Shown piece after piece: positions 60,495 to 64,000 of a stretch of DNA of 64,000 bases (positions within the stretch are counted from its first letter, which is position 1; each line of letters starts with the position of its first letter). Source of the DNA: Halomonas ventosae (GTDB taxonomy: Bacteria; Pseudomonadota; Gammaproteobacteria; Pseudomonadales; Halomonadaceae); the NCBI RefSeq assembly GCF_004363555.1, contig NZ_SNZJ01000014.1, positions 1-64,000 on the forward strand. Direction: 5' to 3'. The translations under genes were made by a program, and so were the position numbers. The notes beneath the pieces were generated by a model, which saw nothing but the letters and a program-made list of their open reading frames with translations, did not search any database and was not told where the DNA came from.

Positions 60495-60735
60495 CGTATT
60501 ACCTTTTGGATGGTGTAGGGGAGACTCGTTTGTACCGCAACAATCTGAATCCAGACTGAACGCACGAACTCTAAGCCTTCAATAGTTATCATGGTAGGAG
60601 TTAGGGTGAATTCGGAGCCCCTTGCCATGCATGCTGGTTCGTGGTTGTGGATAGATGACCCGAATCTCCTATGGCGTATTAGCCGGAGCGACTGTTTGTG
60701 GTTGACCCGATGATCGTGTCGGTTGAGGTTTGCAG

Positions 60736-61164
60736 TCATTCCATATGACTCATGGACGGGCTTCTGCAGGTACTGCTCGTCGAACCCAGTACTTTGATTA
60801 ATTCCTCCAGTTTGGAAGTACATGGCATATCCTCATACAAGCTTTCATCCAGCCACTTAGCTATAATTTTGAGCTCTTGAATTAGCAAGCGAATGTATGG
60901 TGCGCGATCGACTAGTGGTGCGTATGTATCGCTGGCGGAGACACAGTCTTGGTCTGCGAAAATCAAGATCTGTTTGACCTCTAATAGATTAACTCCCAAT
61001 GAGCGAAGGCAATCGATGAAACGGATGAGGCCCAATGCATCCTCGTCATAGTGCTGATAGCCGTTGCGTGGGTCCCGGCGGGGTCGTAACAGACCCTGCC
61101 GAGTGTAGTGGCGTACAGTTTCAGGGGTGACGCCACCAGCCCGTGCTAGTTCGGTGACTCGCAT
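60736..61164 (-). CDS. MerR-family transcription regulator
   Basis: The 142-aa protein has the MerR winged helix (MRVTELARAGGVTPETVRHY, then QGLLRPRRDPRNGYQHY) and a dimerisation helix. Possible ligand Cys residues occur in ADQDCVSAS and DMPCTSK and in the tail (STC). The sequence is not close to CueR. It may sense another metal or oxidative signal. Its own upstream region has TTGACC with a MerR-like long spacer (minus strand, about 61205-61235). The 61165-61379 gap shows no gene. Confidence 0.85.
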   Translation of the reverse strand: MRVTELARAGGVTPETVRHYTRQGLLRPRRDPRNGYQHYDEDALGLIRFIDCLRSLGVNLLEVKQILIFADQDCVSASDTYAPLVDRAPYIRLLIQELKIIAKWLDESLYEDMPCTSKLEELIKVLGSTSSTCRSPSMSHME

Positions 61165-61379
61165 AGCCGGTTCCTTAACTTTTTCTAGACACTCGAAGTC
61201 AGTTTAGAACCTGAGGGTTGCCCAAGGGTCAAGTGCCTTTTTCGCTATTAAAGGAAGAGCCGCTTGACGCATGGTTACGGGACGGTGAATCCATCTGCCG
61301 CAGAAGACATCTGTTATGATAGGTATCCGTCTCGCCATAGTTGTAGTGTAAGCGTTCGAGCATCACCGCCGGCGCATGA

Positions 61380-61954
61380 TCAGGCGGGTTTTTGCCAGTT
61401 CTGCGGCAGGAGTTCGTGGACCTGGCTGGCCTTCTGGGTCGGCAGCCGTTCCAACACGTCCTTCAGGTAGGCGTAGGGCTCGTGGCCGTTCAGCTTGGCG
61501 CACTGAATCAGGCTCATGATGGCGGCAGTGTGCTGGCCACTGCGCAGTGACCCGGCGAACAGCCAGTTGGAGCGCCCAGGGGCGAATCAGGTTCTCCACC
61601 CGATTATTGTCAATGGGCAACCCGCCGTCTTCGAGGTAGCGCGTCAGCGCCGCCCAACGCTTCAAGCTGTAATCCAGCGCCTTGGCCGTCGCCGAGCCGT
61701 TCGGCACCTTCTCGCGGTGAGCCAGCATCCAGCGGTGCAGTGCGTCGGCGATGGGCCTCGCTTTTGTCTCCTGCAGTCGTTGGCGTTCATCAGCGCTCAG
61801 TGACTGTGCCTCGCGCTCCACCTGGTAGAGCTGACCGATCAGCTCGATGGCCTACCCGGCGATCTGGCTCTTGCCGGCCACGTGCAGGTCGACGAACTTG
61901 CGCCACGCATGGGCCATGCAGCCGATCTCGGTGACGCCATTGGCGAAACTCTGC
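61380..61954 (-). pseudogene. IS66-family transposase (TnpC), C-terminal remnant
   Basis: Minus-strand reading gives SFANGVTEIGCMAHAWRKFV ... then an in-frame TAG after KSQIAG. The sequence continues with AIELIGQLYQVEREAQ, then ALDYSLKRWAALTRYLEDGG and PIDNNRVENLIRPWAL. A frameshift follows, after which NWLFAGSLRSGQHTAA and a normal tail end at TGA (61380-61382). The upstream part is cut off by the IS256-family element at 61955. One nonsense codon, one frameshift and truncation make it non-functional. Confidence 0.8.
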
Positions 61955-63338
61955 GAGCTATGGTGATTTCTGGTGTACGGGAGGAGGTTGGAAGGGGGGG
62001 CGTATCCTGTTGATTGATCACGACCAAGATCTCAACCAACACGAACGGATACGCCATGACCGATTCTACCCTCCGGGCTCTTTCGCAACCAGAACCCCAT
62101 GTCGCTGACCCGCTGCCCGAGCTGCTGCGCCAAGGCGCCCGTGACCTGATCGCCAAGGCCGTTGAGGCTGAACTGGCCACCTTCCTGGCACAGTATGCCG
62201 AGCAACGGCTCGATGATGGGCGCCAAGCAGTGGTCCGCAACGGCTACCTGCCCGAGCGGACAGTCCAGACCGGAGTAGGGGATGTCAGCGTGCAGGTGCC
62301 CAAGGTGCGTGACCGCAGTGGTGGTGGCGTTTGCTTCAACAGCAGCCTGCTGCCGCCCTACCTGAAGCGGGACCGCAGCATCGAGGAGCTGATCCCTTGG
62401 CTCTACCTGAAAGGGATCTCCGCCGGCGACTATCAGGAGGTCCTGGCGGCGCTGCTGGGCGACCAGGCCAAGGGCCTGTCGGCCAACACGGTGTCACGGC
62501 TCAAGAAGCAGTGGGAAGACGAGCATACCGAATGGCGGAAGCGGAACCTAGACGACAGGCGCTACGTCTACTGGTGGGCCGACGGCGTGTACAGCAACGT
62601 CCGCATGGATGACCGCCTGTGCCTGCTGGTGATCATCGGTGTCACTGAGCAGGGCCGCAAGGAACTGGTGTCCGTCAAGGACGGCTTCCGCGAGTCGGCA
62701 GCCAGTTGGGAGACCCTGCTGACAGGCCTGCGTGAGCGCGGCCGGGTCACGGCTCCCGAGCTGGCGGTGGGTGACGGTGCCATGGGGTTCTGGGCGGCGC
62801 TGAGCAAGATTTACCCGGAGACCGATCATCAACGCTGCTGGGTCCACAAGACCGCTAACGTGCTGAACAAGTTGCCGAAGTCGGTGCAACCCAAGGTCAA
62901 GGCCGACCTCCATGACATCTGGATGGCCGAGATTCGCGACGAGGCGCACCAGGCCTTCGATCGCACGGTGAAACGCTTCGAGGCCAAGCCCCCCAATGCG
63001 ATGGCGTGCCTGGCCAGAGATCGGGACGAACTGCTGACGTTCTACGATTACCCGGCAGAGCACTGGGTGCATATCTGCACTACCAACCCGAACGAATCGA
63101 CCTTCGCTACGGTCCGGCTGAGAAGCAAGCGCAGCTGGAACTGCGGGTCCCGTGCGACGACCTTGACGATGGTCTTCAAGCTACTCCAGAGCGCCCAAAA
63201 GCGATGGAGGAGGATCAAGCACTTCCAGAAGTTGGAACTGGTCGTCAGCAACGTCAAGTTCCAGGACGGGGAGCAAGTGGCCGATCAATCAGACAGGAGT
63301 GCGGTCTGATCGCCATCCACCAGGTTTGACGATAACTC
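61955..63338 (+). mobile_element. IS256-family insertion sequence
   Basis: The element is about 1384 bp. Its left end (61955-61980, GAGCTATGGTGATTTCTGGT...) and the reverse complement of its right end (63313-63338, GAGTTATCGTCAAACCTGGT...) match at 18 of 26 positions and bracket one intact transposase gene. No matching 8-bp target duplication flanks the ends (AACTCTGC left, CATGAGGG right), and the flanks belong to unrelated genes, so the locus was rearranged after insertion. Confidence 0.75.
62056..63309 (+). CDS. IS256-family (mutator-type) transposase
   Basis: The 417-aa protein from ATG 62056 has the mutator-type layout: [40 protein letters not shown], then the DDE core with [13 protein letters not shown] (first Asp), [14 protein letters not shown] (second Asp), the C-H motif in [18 protein letters not shown] and the Glu in [16 protein letters not shown]. 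No disruption is visible, so it may be active. An upstream ATG at 62014 in the same frame is less likely. Confidence 0.92.
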   Translation: MTDSTLRALSQPEPHVADPLPELLRQGARDLIAKAVEAELATFLAQYAEQRLDDGRQAVVRNGYLPERTVQTGVGDVSVQVPKVRDRSGGGVCFNSSLLPPYLKRDRSIEELIPWLYLKGISAGDYQEVLAALLGDQAKGLSANTVSRLKKQWEDEHTEWRKRNLDDRRYVYWWADGVYSNVRMDDRLCLLVIIGVTEQGRKELVSVKDGFRESAASWETLLTGLRERGRVTAPELAVGDGAMGFWAALSKIYPETDHQRCWVHKTANVLNKLPKSVQPKVKADLHDIWMAEIRDEAHQAFDRTVKRFEAKPPNAMACLARDRDELLTFYDYPAEHWVHICTTNPNESTFATVRLRSKRSWNCGSRATTLTMVFKLLQSAQKRWRRIKHFQKLELVVSNVKFQDGEQVADQSDRSAV

Positions 63339-63339
63339 C

Positions 63340-63456
63340 ATGAGGGGAGGACAGTTCTGCACCAATCCGGGGCTGGTCATCGCGGTCAAGGGCAAGGCAC
63401 TGATCACCTTCCTTGCGGCGGCCTGCGGGCCGTCTTTTTTGCCACTTTCCCAATGA
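63340..63456 (+). pseudogene. aldehyde dehydrogenase fragment with terminator
   Basis: Directly after the IS end the frame reads RGGQFCTNPGLVIAVKGKAL, matching the catalytic-Cys region (GQFCTNPG) of ketoglutarate-semialdehyde-type dehydrogenases. Coding similarity fades after about 25 residues. An intrinsic terminator (stem 63417-63423 with 63428-63434, then six T) overlaps the end of the frame. Only this internal fragment of the gene remains. Confidence 0.55.
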
Positions 63457-64000
63457 AGGTTACTTCGATAGCTGGAAAAGCATGCTGGACTCTGATAGGC
63501 AGATCATCTTGCCCTTAATTCGTGCCCATTAAGGCCAACTTCAGACTGGACTTGTGCTCAGCAATTGTGGTGGCTGATTTTGGCTCGGTTTTTTTCTTTC
63601 TCTTGCGGGATAGGATCTGACTTTACATCCGTGAAGAAACTGTGGTAGTGCGGTTTTTTCGTTATCAGTCGCTCTGCCTTGAGGGTGTCCCCCCATTGCT
63701 GGCTCTCACGGTTACAGGCCTTGATGAGCCGGTAGGTCTGTTATGCGCTGTTTCCGGCGGGTAAATCGTTCTACAAGCACTTGTCGCTGATCGTCACTAC
63801 CAACAAACAGATGGTTCGCTTCCGGAGTCAAAAAATCGGGTTTGGCTAGAGGTCAGGCTCCCCGATTTAGGCATTCTGGTTCTTAACCCCCCGTGACCGG
63901 CGACTTGCCCTCCAGGGACGTGTTTCGTTGGCAATCGGTGTGGGCTGCAAACAGATAATCCGCTACGAGGCCCGTGGTTGTGGTGTTCTGGGTGATTAGG
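63457..64000. other. gene-free terminal stretch with coding debris
   Basis: These 544 bp hold no intact gene. On the minus strand about 63550-63715 is open (TYRLIKACNRESQQWGDTLK, then AERLITKKPHYHSFFTDVKS), ending in a stop near 63550. On the plus strand about 63738-63847 is open (ALFPAGKSFYKHLSLIVTTN). Both look like pieces of decayed, perhaps transposon-derived, genes that I cannot assign. Confidence 0.4.

Noticed and set aside
60476..60823. 115-codon minus-strand frame between copI and the MerR gene
   Set aside because: It overlaps both neighbours, lacks an RBS and shows no domain pattern.
1..64000. tRNA, rRNA, CRISPR arrays, riboswitches
   Set aside because: No cloverleaf, rRNA segment, regularly spaced repeat array or recognisable riboswitch was found on reading both strands by eye; a tRNAscan or Infernal run would be needed to exclude weak candidates.

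Overview
The window is high-GC gammaproteobacterial DNA, most likely from Halomonas or a close relative in the Halomonadaceae. This is inferred from the aconitase C-terminus at the left edge, from the copper and amino-acid catabolic gene content, and from codon use. No 16S rRNA or other decisive marker is present. Most of the window reads as accessory sequence: mobile-element genes and debris, a defence-type island, a copper-resistance island and a large amino-acid/amine catabolic block.

Region 1 (1-22.4 kb) is a defence and mobility island. After the acnA end and a strong terminator come small low-GC genes on the minus strand: a DUF4145 gene broken by an amber codon, a HEPN-like protein, a DUF2971 protein and an orphan MbcA/ParS-type antitoxin. 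A complete type I restriction-modification operon (hsdR, hsdM, hsdS) follows, with an Abi_2 gene attached. Next is an integration module: Xre regulator, AlpA-like HTH protein, tyrosine integrase, two small overlapping genes and an HTH protein behind a TGTCA-rich control region. Three co-directional genes then encode two unusually large tyrosine recombinase-like proteins (1153 and 789 aa) and a smaller partner, behind a 36-bp palindrome. IS481 and IS110 remnants close the region.

Region 2 (22.4-33 kb) is mainly minus-strand. It holds a CDF zinc-type exporter, a HAD hydrolase, GabD, GhrA, a ferredoxin-reductase fusion, a Cu(I) P-type ATPase under a textbook CueR operator, and a class III aminotransferase resembling DoeD of ectoine breakdown.

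Region 3 (33-53.4 kb) is a catabolic block. A peptide-type ABC importer with a GntR/FCD regulator and an MFS transporter is followed by a DAO-family oxidoreductase, a D-threonine aldolase/DSD1-type PLP enzyme and RidA. An M20 amidohydrolase then diverges from a run of two-domain GNAT acetyltransferases (three in total), a second DAO oxidoreductase, an aldehyde dehydrogenase, a bicupin and an Lrp/AsnC regulator. Together this looks like uptake and oxidation of an amine or D-amino-acid substrate, possibly through acylated intermediates. Decayed duplicates of the binding-protein gene and of ridA lie inside the block.

Region 4 (53.6-61.2 kb) is the rest of the copper system: copZ and cueR, then a copI-copR-copS-copA-copB operon on the minus strand and a MerR regulator. 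CueR-type promoters also occur at 33.3 kb without an obvious copper gene, which suggests that the catabolic block split one older copper island. Region 5 (61.3-64 kb) is transposon debris: a broken IS66 gene cut by an apparently intact IS256-family element, then an aldehyde-dehydrogenase fragment.
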